Shown here one piece after another: positions 7,790-14,800 of a stretch of 33,061 nt of DNA. A program made the translations under genes and the position numbers. The stretch's first letter is position 1; each line of letters starts with the position of its first letter. The notes under the pieces were generated by a model. The model did not search any database, was not told the origin of the DNA, and saw only the letters and a list, made by a program, of their open reading frames with translations. Source of the stretch: Nitratifractor sp. (lineage in GTDB: Bacteria; Campylobacterota; Campylobacteria; Campylobacterales; Sulfurovaceae); assembly GCF_015487065.1 (NCBI RefSeq), contig NZ_WFQN01000062.1, forward strand, positions 1 through 33,061, given 5' to 3'.

Positions 7790-7969
7790 GACACTTTGCC
7801 ATGCCTTGGGGGTTTGAGGGGAAAGTTTGCTAAACTCAAAGAGCGGTACGAGACCTACGAACCGATGCGGGTGGTTTTCCGCGACGGCGGGTTCAAAGAT
7901 GCAGAGGTCAAAACAAACGATATGCAGATACTCAAGCAGGCTGGGATTGAGGATGTGAAGAGTGTGTAG
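7790..7969 (+). pseudogene. Remnant of a DNA-methyltransferase C-terminus
   Basis: In the frame that ends at 7969, the residues after the sfsA stop read KERYETYEPMRVVFRDGGFKDAEVKTNDMQ and end IEDVKSV. The pattern RVVFRD-x-F-x-D-x-x-KTN-x-x-x-LK resembles the C-terminal end of type III Mod-type adenine methyltransferases. No start codon or upstream catalytic motifs (DPPY, FxGxG) exist in this frame, since the upstream part is just a shadow of sfsA. I read it as the tail left by a deletion that joined the island to sfsA. The family assignment is from memory. Confidence 0.5.
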
Positions 7970-7996
7970 TGAAAATAGAGAAAGTATTCATTTGAT

Positions 7997-8748
7997 ATGA
8001 AAAAGAAAATTCTACAAGATCATAGTAAGATTGGGAAAAGACTTGTTCCGCCCTTGAAATCAAGTAATATTCCTCTACGCGAAGGAGATTATACTAAAGA
8101 AATACTTCCAGAAATAATTTGGATAGGATTAATACATGAGAAAATTGGTCTAAAGCGCGGAATAGAACTTGTTTATAGATTTGTCAGTTTTGTAAAAGAA
8201 TCAAGGGGGGAAAAGAATACTTTAATTTTTCCATTGCTAGCAATTTGTATAAATTAACTGATGTTGAAAAGAAAAAAATTATTAAAAAATTAATAGATGG
8301 CGGAGTTTATTTAGAAATTAGTGACTTGCTTTCTCCTCTTATTCATTTTTACAAAAGATCCCCCTTTTCCTTCCTAATTAAAGAGATTGATTATTTAAAA
8401 GATGAAGAGCATATACTATTAAATAGACTTAAAAAATGTATTGGAAATCATTTTGATAGATTTCAAAGTGCTAGCATCCTTGCTATGGCAAATGTATTTT
8501 ATGTGGAGGCTCGAGATGGAAAAATACATTATCCGTCACATATTGAACCACCAGATCTGAATGCATTAATTGAAAACCAAGAATCTGAGGAGGCGAATAG
8601 GGCAGCAGCTCATATTAGAAATCATCTAAAAACTGAATTCATGATGCTTGAATATACAGGCAATTATGATTCTACTTGGGCAAAATCCTTTTGGAATCAG
8701 AGCTATCGGTTGGATAAATGTGAGTTTGATGGGGTAATCTATGACTGA
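7997..8748 (+). pseudogene. Island gene split by a lost base in a G run
   Basis: Two ORFs (7997-8257, 86 residues; and a TTG-started frame 8245-8748, 167 residues) read as one protein of about 250 residues if one base is restored in the run AGGGGGGAAAAG at 8204-8214. Adding one G makes SRGGKEYFNFSIASNLYKLTDVEK continuous. The frame of the second ORF is open from 8179, well before the break, as expected. The first part contains ILPEIIWIGLIHEKIGLKRGIEL, which I recall as a conserved start in proteins that neighbour DUF5677 genes. No catalytic motif is visible. The DNA is strongly AT-rich compared with sfsA, a sign of transfer. Confidence 0.6.
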
Positions 8749-9550
8749 TCAGGAATACAGCCAAAAAATAACTGACTTTATGTCATCATATTGTGAAATG
8801 GTTCGGGAATCTTTGAATGAAAGATGGGATAAGATACCACTTGAATTGTTTGATTCTGAAGTTTATGAAGTGATTGGAGGCTTGTTGGCAAGACAAGCTA
8901 CTCTCACTATTCAGTTGGCGGAAAATCCTGGGATTTGGAATGGGCATATTGCGCCTTTAATTCTTAGATCAATGACTGATGCACATATTACATTGGCTTG
9001 GATAATGGTAGAGGATTTTAAAACAAGAGCGAAGCAATATATCAACTATGGATTAGGTCAGGAAAAGAAACTTATAGATCATTTAAAAAATGAGTCAGAT
9101 GAAAATGAGGACTTGGAAGAGCTAATAAGGATTAAAGAGAAGTGGCTAGAAACTCAGAAATATGCGTTTTAAACTGAAGTAGATTTAGGTAGCTGGTCCG
9201 GAAAAAACACGAGAAAAATGGCAATCGAATCCAATTGTGATGAAATATATAAGTTTGCATATGAACCATTTAGTGCTGTTTCACATAATATGTGGCAACA
9301 TATTAGTATATATAATTTGAAAATATGTCAAAATCCTTTGCATAAATATCACAAAGTTCCGACTATTCCAAGATTGCCATTGAGTGAAGATTATGTTTTT
9401 AGATCTTCAAAATACTTGAGTAAGTCTTTTGAAGTTTTTGATAAAAAATTCAATCTTTCGTTTGAAAGACCATTACCTATGGACTGGTATCTGGAAAATA
9501 TTGAACATGTGTATGAAACAGCAGATAAGGAAAGTCGGGATGAAGTTTAA
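8741..9550 (+). pseudogene. DUF5677-like gene with in-frame TAA
   Basis: The ORFs 8741-9172 (143 residues) and 9218-9550 (110 residues) lie in the same frame and are separated only by one TAA (9170-9172). Reading on gives TEVDLGSWSGKNTRKMAIESNCDEIYKF with no other stop, so an intact gene would encode about 269 residues. The middle part (LILRSMTDAHITLAWIM then FKTRAKQYINYG) resembles the helical DUF5677 family, and the GSWSGKNTRKMA segment also fits. The start overlaps the end of the preceding broken gene by eight bases, so the two formed one operon. DUF5677 proteins often occur in defence or mobile islands; their function is unknown. Confidence 0.65.
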
Positions 9551-9632
9551 GCAAGGATGTGTAATTTATAACCTTCATTGTGCAATGGAAAAATTGATGA
9601 GATTAACATAAATTATTTGGAAATAAAAATAG

Positions 9633-9881
9633 ATGTCCTACATCATCATTTACAGCACCGAAACCGACCAATCCAAACTCGAAGTCATCCTGGATGACGA
9701 AACCACATTGTTCAGGCAGAAGCAGACCTCAGAGCTTTACAACAAATCCGAATCCACCATCAGCGAGTATATCAAGAACATTCTTGATGCAGAGGAGCTT
9801 CATCTGGAAGCATCTATTCGGAAATTCCGTGCAGTTCAACTCGACAAAACACAAACAGTTACGAAGGTTGCTATAAGATGA
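9633..9881 (+). pseudogene. Truncated RhuM-family gene, first copy
   Basis: These 82 residues match the N-terminal part of RhuM-family proteins: a beta-hairpin start (YSTETDQSKLEVILDDETTLF) and a helix-turn-helix-like part (TSELYNKSESTISEYIKNILDAEEL), then SIRKFRAVQ. Intact members are over 300 residues. Here the frame ends at a TGA that overlaps the ATG of the next copy (ATGA). The long C-terminal region is missing. It is probably what remains after a deletion or recombination with the neighbouring paralogue. Confidence 0.65.
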
Positions 9882-10705
9882 ACAATTCAAATACTATCAT
9901 ATTTTACACCACTCCCATCCAGGAGATCAGACTCGAAGTCCACTTCCAGGATGAAACTTTATGGCTGACACAAAAGAAAATGGGAGAGCTTTTGGAGTTG
10001 GGACCAACACTGTCAACTACCACCTCAAAGAGATATATAAATCCGGTGAACTCGATGAAGAGGCAACTATTCGAAAAATTCGAATAGTTCAGAAAGAGGG
10101 CAATAGAGAGGTGGCCCGGTGGCAGACCTTTTACAATCTCGATGCCATCATCTCCGTAGGCTATCGGGTCAATTCCCTCCAGGCAACCCAGTTTCGCATC
10201 TGGGCGACGAAAACCCTCAAAGAGTTCATTATCAAAGGTTTCATCCTCGATGACGAGCGGCTCAAAAACGGTACGCATTTTGGCGAGGACTACTTTGACG
10301 AGCTTCTGGAGAAGATACGGGAAATCCGCGCCAGCGAACGACGCTTTTACCAAAAGATCACCGACATATACAAAGAGTGCAGCGTCGATATGATCCACAG
10401 TCGGAGATTACCCGCAACTTTTTCAAAACGGTCCAGAACAAGCTGGAATTTGCCATTACCGGCATGACGGCTCCGGAGATCATCCACTCCCGGGCGGACA
10501 AAAACAAACCCAACATGGGTCTGACGACCTGGAAAAACGCACCGGACGGCAAAATATTGCAAAGCGATGTGACCGTAGCCAAAAACCATATCCTACGGAA
10601 CAGGCCAAGATCCACTGCGGCAAAGCGCATTTTGAGGCGTTGGAGAGTGAGGTGGGGTTTGTCAAAGCGACAATGCTGAAGGATGTGGAGGATACAATGG
10701 GTTGA
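9878..10705 (+). pseudogene. RhuM-family gene with three frameshifts
   Basis: A RhuM-family protein can be followed through four reading frames. It begins MNNSNTIIFYTTPIQEIRLEV, breaks near 9990 (T run in gagcttttgg), and continues as FGVGTNTVNYHLKEIYKSGEL and YNLDAIISVGYRVNS. It breaks again near 10390 (SVD then YDPQSEITRNFF), continues with QNKLEFAITGMTAPEI and KPNMGLTTWKNAP, and breaks near 10588. It then ends with TEQAKIHCGKAHFEALE before TGA at 10703-10705. Each break is repaired by adding one base. RhuM was first named for a Salmonella pathogenicity-island gene and is often found beside restriction systems; its activity is unclear. Confidence 0.75.
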
Positions 10706-10802
10706 AGTGAATTTTGTTGTCGAAACTGCCGGAATGTAAACAGATTCTCTGAAATTTATACTAAGCCTAACGAAAATAATAATTTTTGGAAGTTTATAGA
10801 AG

Positions 10803-10877
<75 letters not shown>

Positions 10878-10913
10878 ATAGAAGAGACATTCCATCGCTG
10901 AAATGTGAGTGGG

Positions 10914-10942
10914 ATTATAATAAAAAACTCCTGCTATGTCAA
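10914..10942 (-). promoter_or_regulatory. Consensus sigma-70 promoter of tRNA-Asn
   Basis: On the minus strand TTGACA and TATAAT are separated by exactly 17 bases and end 36 bases before the tRNA. Both hexamers are perfect. The promoter lies just after the stop of the radical SAM gene. Confidence 0.9.
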
Positions 10943-10949
10943 TAGTTTT

Positions 10950-11867
10950 TCAGGCAGGAATGAAAAATTTCACTCCGTGGTTTTCCCGGATGTCGATTTG
11001 GCCTTTGCGCTGAAGGGTTTGGAGGCGCTTTTGACTGGGTTCATCGAAGAGAATCGCCACATCTTCGGCGGTGAGGGGACGCTTGGCGAGGGTGTGGAGG
11101 ATCTCTTCGTCGGAGTAGGCGGAGGGGGTAATCTCTGTGATGTCCCGTCGGCTGGCGATGTGAACGCTGAGAGCGGGGTCGAAGAGCAGCGAAAGCTCTC
11201 GGAGCTTCTCATAGGAGACCGGAGCGACCCGGTAGGCGGGAGGGCGGTCGATGCTTCCCAGATCGATACGGTCGGGACGGAGCCGGCGCAGGTAGGCATT
11301 GAGAGCTTCGATCTCGGCGGGCTTGTCGTTGATCCCCTCCACCACGAGGATCTCGACGATCAGGGCGCCGCGGTACTCCTGACGGAAGGCCAGCATTCCT
11401 TCTTTGATCGCTTCCAGATCCACGGAGTCGGCGGGGCGGTCGATCCGTCTGAAGCAGCGGGGCGTGGCACAGTCCAGCGAGAGCTTGACCGTATCGAAGC
11501 GTTGCAGGATGCGGCGGATCTCGGGGCGGTGAATCGTGGAGGCGTTGCTCAGAATCAGCAGACGGGTTGTGCCCCGGATCGCCTCCAAGCCCTCCACCAG
11601 CTCCGCCAGATGGGGATAGAGGGTCGGTTCGCCGTTGGCGGTGACGGTGAGGACGTCGATGTCGGGGTGCTCCTTCAGTCCCGCTTTGACAGCGGAGAGG
11701 ATCGTCTCGACAGGAAGCGCCTCCGCATAGTGATCCATCGGTTTCGCCGGCTTGAGTTCGCAATAGACACAGTCGAAATTGCACTGTTTACGGCCGGGGC
11801 TCAGGTCGATGCCGAGGGATTTGCCGAAGCGGCGGGAGGCGACGGGTCCGAAGATGATGTCATTCAC
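10950..11867 (-). CDS. Radical SAM protein (COG0731-like)
   Basis: This 305-residue protein has the radical SAM cluster motif CNFDCVYC (C29, C33, C36) preceded by GPVASRRFGKSLGIDLSPG, which is typical of the COG0731 group. A GE-type motif follows (VTANGEPTLYP), and then LLILSNAS and VKLSLDC strands of the TIM-barrel. The C-terminal 60 residues look like a small helical add-on domain. The substrate of this group is not established to my knowledge. It lies 16 bases after the exbD stop on the same strand, so it may be read with exbB-exbD. Confidence 0.88.
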   Translation of the reverse strand: MNDIIFGPVASRRFGKSLGIDLSPGRKQCNFDCVYCELKPAKPMDHYAEALPVETILSAVKAGLKEHPDIDVLTVTANGEPTLYPHLAELVEGLEAIRGTTRLLILSNASTIHRPEIRRILQRFDTVKLSLDCATPRCFRRIDRPADSVDLEAIKEGMLAFRQEYRGALIVEILVVEGINDKPAEIEALNAYLRRLRPDRIDLGSIDRPPAYRVAPVSYEKLRELSLLFDPALSVHIASRRDITEITPSAYSDEEILHTLAKRPLTAEDVAILFDEPSQKRLQTLQRKGQIDIRENHGVKFFIPA

Positions 11868-11883
11868 AGGAGACTCCTTGGGT

Positions 11884-12261
11884 TTATTGGGCGGTGACGA
11901 TGGAGATCTTTTTGAAGCCCTTGCGTTTCAGGATATCGATGACGGTGACGAATTTCTGAAATTGGCTTTTTTGATCGGCATTGAGAGTGACAAGATCCTT
12001 GACGGGATCGAGTTTGCCGAGGTGTGTTTTGAGCTCCTCCAGGGTGACGGGACGCTTCTCGAAAAAGTAGTGCCCCGTCTTGTCGATGGTGATGGAGATG
12101 CTTTTGGGTGGGATCTTGGCCTGGCTACCCGATTGGGGCAGATCGACGGGGAGCTCGTTTTTGATGACGAAGGTGGCGGTGGCCAGGACGATGACCAGCA
12201 ACACCAGGACGATGTCGATGAAGGGAACGACATTGATTTCGGTAAAACGGCGTCGTCTCAT
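11884..12261 (-). CDS. exbD: ExbD/TolR biopolymer transport protein
   Basis: The 125-residue protein has a short cytoplasmic N-terminus, one membrane helix (about residues 12-32) carrying the conserved aspartate in VVPFIDIVLVLLVIVL, and a periplasmic domain. It pairs with ExbB to form the proton-driven motor that energises TonB-dependent outer-membrane transport. Its start overlaps the exbB stop by four bases (ATGA). No tonB gene follows; the next gene is a radical SAM enzyme. TolR is the alternative identity; the short length and the partner favour ExbD. Confidence 0.9.
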   Translation of the reverse strand: MRRRRFTEINVVPFIDIVLVLLVIVLATATFVIKNELPVDLPQSGSQAKIPPKSISITIDKTGHYFFEKRPVTLEELKTHLGKLDPVKDLVTLNADQKSQFQKFVTVIDILKRKGFKKISIVTAQ

Positions 12262-12704
12262 CGGTCCCCGTCGCTCTGGTTGAGGATCTCCCAGCGGGTG
12301 AGGAGACGATCGACCCGGTCCATCAGGACATTGTAGAAGATCGAGGCGGGGATGGCGACAATGAGACCGGCGGCGGTGGCTTTGAGGGCCAGAGCGAGGT
12401 TTTTCATGATCTCCCCGGTGTCGATGGCGGTTTTCTGCTCGCCGATGACATAAAAGGTGAGGATGATGGCGATAACGGTCCCCAGCAGGCCGATATAGGG
12501 GGCACTGGAGCCGATGGTGGCCAGGGGTCCCAGATGGCGTCCCAGGTCCAGTTCCAGCATTTTACGGTTGGGATATTGGGCCAGGTCGATCCGGCGGAAG
12601 AAAAGGAACCGCTCGATAGCGTAGGCGAACGTAGCGACACTCATGAGGAGTAGGATGCCGATGATGCCGTAATCGACGATATTTTTGAGGGTTTCGACGG
12701 GCAC
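12258..12704 (-). CDS. exbB: ExbB/TolQ-type energiser, short form
   Basis: This is a 148-residue MotA/TolQ/ExbB family protein with three membrane helices (about residues 11-31, 72-92 and 108-131). The conserved pore regions are IGSSAPYIGLLGTVIAII and LALALKATAAGLIVAIPASIFYN. The GTG at 12704 (MPVETLKNIVDYG) was chosen over the track's ATG at 12761. AGGAA lies six bases upstream of the GTG, and the extra 19 residues of the longer version run into the promoter of the divergent gene. It is a short ExbB of the kind common in Campylobacterota. Confidence 0.9.
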   Translation of the reverse strand: MPVETLKNIVDYGIIGILLLMSVATFAYAIERFLFFRRIDLAQYPNRKMLELDLGRHLGPLATIGSSAPYIGLLGTVIAIILTFYVIGEQKTAIDTGEIMKNLALALKATAAGLIVAIPASIFYNVLMDRVDRLLTRWEILNQSDGDR

Positions 12705-12734
12705 GTGGCGTTCCTTTTTTCCGAAATTATATCG

Positions 12735-12766
12735 TATAATCCGGAGAGTAGCCGATCCCAAGGAGG
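12735..12766 (+). promoter_or_regulatory. Promoter and ribosome site of the DUF234-like gene
   Basis: A perfect TATAAT (12735-12740) is followed 20 bases later by a perfect AGGAGG (12761-12766). The TATAAT lies downstream of the ORF track's ATG at 12685, which argues against that start. Confidence 0.6.
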
Positions 12767-12771
12767 TTCTG

Positions 12772-13671
12772 ATCCGTCAGCTTTTGTGCCGATTCCACCG
12801 CCGTTTTCCCTATCTGCCCATGCAGCCGCTTCTGGAGTATTTTTCGATATTCGGCGGGGTAGAGGAGAAGGTGCATTTTGACTTTTTCGAAGATCTGGAG
12901 CAGAGTGTGGAGCGGATCTTTGCCGAAGAGTTCGAAATGAGTTCTCAGTGGGTGGAACCGGCCTATTTGAGCGAGGATCCCTATCGACGTCTGCTGACAG
13001 CCGTGGCGAGAGGGGACGGCAAGATGCACGGGGTCTTTCGGCGGGCGCATTTGAGTGAGAGCGTGGGAGGTGCGTTGCTGGACGAGATGGTGCGGCGGGG
13101 GGTCCTGCGACTGGAGGAGAGCCGGGAAGCGCCCCTGCGGCCCCAGCCCGGCCGGCCGATCCGCAAAGAGCTTCGCCGTTATCGGATCCAGGGTAGGGTC
13201 CGCTTTTGCCATCCTTTCGATCGCTTCTGGTTCGGTTTCGTCGAACCGTTTCGCCGGGAACTGCAGCGGGGAGAGCCCGCATTGTTTATGGAGAACTATC
13301 GGCAGCATCGGGAGCGGGCTTTTTCTCTGGTTTTTGAGCAGCTCTCCAACGATTTGCTGGAGCTCCATTTTGCCCGCCGGCAGGATCCGCTGCTGAGTAA
13401 GGGGAGCTACTGGGACCGGCACAGCGAATTTGATCTGCTGGCCCACACGCGGAAGGGGCACCTGATCCTGGGGGAGTGTAAATATACCGGCCGTCCGGTG
13501 AGTGCGGGGGAGTTGAAAAAACTTCGGGAGAAGGCCGCAACCTCCGGAATCCGGGCCGATTGTTTCGCCCTCTTTTCCCGCAGCGGCTTCTCCCGGGAGC
13601 TTGGGCAGCGGCAGGAGAAGGATCTGCTGCTTTTCGAGCTGAAAGATTTTGAGGTGCTTTTGGAGAAGTGA
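12772..13671 (+). CDS. DUF234-like protein with nuclease-type motif
   Basis: The open frame (track 12685-13671) encodes a protein whose last 90 residues look like a PD-(D/E)XK nuclease-type fold: EFDLLA, then LILGECKYTG with the E-x-K pair. This is typical of the DUF234 domain found at the C-terminus of archaeal-type ATPases; here it stands without the ATPase. The N-terminal part is helical with winged-helix-like segments (GGALLDEMVRRGVLRLEE). The start is uncertain. AGGAGG at 12761-12766 is followed at ideal spacing by ATC (12772); TTG at 12784, ATG at 12820 and ATG at 12685 are alternatives. From ATC it has 299 residues. It is divergent from exbB. Confidence 0.75.
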   Translation: MRQLLCRFHRRFPYLPMQPLLEYFSIFGGVEEKVHFDFFEDLEQSVERIFAEEFEMSSQWVEPAYLSEDPYRRLLTAVARGDGKMHGVFRRAHLSESVGGALLDEMVRRGVLRLEESREAPLRPQPGRPIRKELRRYRIQGRVRFCHPFDRFWFGFVEPFRRELQRGEPALFMENYRQHRERAFSLVFEQLSNDLLELHFARRQDPLLSKGSYWDRHSEFDLLAHTRKGHLILGECKYTGRPVSAGELKKLREKAATSGIRADCFALFSRSGFSRELGQRQEKDLLLFELKDFEVLLEK

Positions 13672-13693
13672 GGAATCACGGGCATTCCCTTCA

Positions 13694-13749
13694 TTTCTTT
13701 TTCTTTGTTTCGCGACAAAGCAAAAGGAAACGAAGCAAAGAAAAAGAAA
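13694..13749. repeat. Long A/T-rich inverted repeat
   Basis: The arms 13694-13712 (TTTCTTTTTCTTTGTTTCG) and 13731-13749 pair over 19 positions with one mismatch, around an 18-base loop. It lies in the gap between the convergent DUF234-like gene and mltG, where it could act as a bidirectional terminator. Similar CTTTGTTTC/GAAACAAAG intergenic elements are dispersed in other bacterial genomes. Confidence 0.75.
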
Positions 13750-13828
13750 ACGCGAAGGACTGGCGTCTGTTTGATTGTCCCATGTACAGCAGGTGTATAT
13801 TGAGTGAATTTTCACTGATGTGTTTTCT

Positions 13829-13849
13829 AATGACCAAGGACTAATGACC
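13829..13849. repeat. Heptamer array, TAATGAC type, at mltG end
   Basis: Three units with a period of seven: TAATGAC, CAAGGAC, TAATGAC. The mltG stop codon (complement of 13841-13843) lies inside it. Confidence 0.5.
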
Positions 13850-14800
13850 GGTCTTCTTCTCTTTCTTCAGCTCCCGTCGTTTCTTGTGCACCTCTTTGAG
13901 GTGGGCTTTGTAAGTCTTGAAAAAATCGTGGGTTCCCTTGTCATTGCGGAAGAAGTAGAGGTAATCGGTCTTGGCGGGATGCAGGGCGGCGCGGATGGCG
14001 GCGGCGGAGACGTTGCAGACCGGGGCAGCGGGAAGCCCCCGGTGGCGGTAGGTGTTGTAGGTGCTGTTGTCGTCGCGGATGCGCTCGGGGGTGACCCGCA
14101 CGTGGGAGTAGCGACCGTAGTTGAGGGTGCCGTCCATCTGGAGGCGCATTTTTTTTCTGAGTCGATTGTAGATCACCGAGGCGACAATCGGCATTTCCCG
14201 GCGGTTGGCGGCCTCTTTCTGGATGATGGAGGCGACGGTGAGGATCTCCCGCCACTTTTTCGGATTGTAGGGGATACCGGCTTCATCTGCCAATCGACGG
14301 TAACGCTGTTCCGTCAGATTTACCAGATAGTTGATGATATGTCTCTCGTCGTACCGTAGAGGGACATTGTAGCTTTCGGCCAGGATTCCCGCTTCGTGAT
14401 AGGGACTGAGGCTCTCAAAGGCCTGCCGGAGCTTTGTGGCATTGCGATCCAGAGATTTTGCCAGCTGATCGAGGAAGATGAGAGTCGTCTCACCGGGGAT
14501 TAGTGTGACGGGTTTGAAGCGGCTGTCTGGCGAGCTGATTTTGTCTAAGAATTCCAACCGGTTCATCCGGGTTTTACCCAGATAGATCCACCCCTTTTGC
14601 GGTGTGCCGATCGTGTGAAGGAGCCAGGCGTCGATGGGGCCGACATCCACCTTTTTCTGTTGGAGCTTTGCTATAATAGAATCGATAGAAGCGTCGGTCA
14701 AATGGAGATTTTTGGGTGGATGGACCGGCAGCGTAAGATAGTAGAGAAACGAGAGGAGCACAAAGAGCACTATGGTCTCCAGACGGTCGATCCAGCGCAT
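13841..14800 (-). CDS. mltG: Endolytic murein transglycosylase
   Basis: MltG (YceG family) cuts nascent peptidoglycan strands and is thought to set glycan length. The 319-residue protein has one N-terminal membrane helix (about residues 8-24) and a periplasmic domain. The catalytic glutamate is in ASIIQKEA (E196), with PIVASVIYNRL and MRLQMDGTLNY following, and CNVSAAAIRAALHPAKTDYLYF near the end. ATG 14800 was chosen because GGAGG lies seven bases upstream; the track's 14872 start adds 24 residues without need. Its 5' end overlaps the divergent AsmA-like gene by 29 bases. The C-terminal Lys-rich tail ends within a heptamer array. Confidence 0.93.
   Translation of the reverse strand: MRWIDRLETIVLFVLLSFLYYLTLPVHPPKNLHLTDASIDSIIAKLQQKKVDVGPIDAWLLHTIGTPQKGWIYLGKTRMNRLEFLDKISSPDSRFKPVTLIPGETTLIFLDQLAKSLDRNATKLRQAFESLSPYHEAGILAESYNVPLRYDERHIINYLVNLTEQRYRRLADEAGIPYNPKKWREILTVASIIQKEAANRREMPIVASVIYNRLRKKMRLQMDGTLNYGRYSHVRVTPERIRDDNSTYNTYRHRGLPAAPVCNVSAAAIRAALHPAKTDYLYFFRNDKGTHDFFKTYKAHLKEVHKKRRELKKEKKTGH

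Noticed and set aside
9170-9172. Programmed read-through of the TAA in the DUF5677-like gene
   Set aside because: Every neighbouring island gene is also broken, so decay or sequencing error is simpler; no read-through signal was seen.
9429-9611. 60-residue ORF at the end of the DUF5677-like gene
   Set aside because: Overlaps the better-supported frame, and has no ribosome site or family likeness.
7790-10802. Integrative element with att sites
   Set aside because: No integrase gene and no second copy of the tRNA-Asn 3' end found by eye; only the geometry fits.
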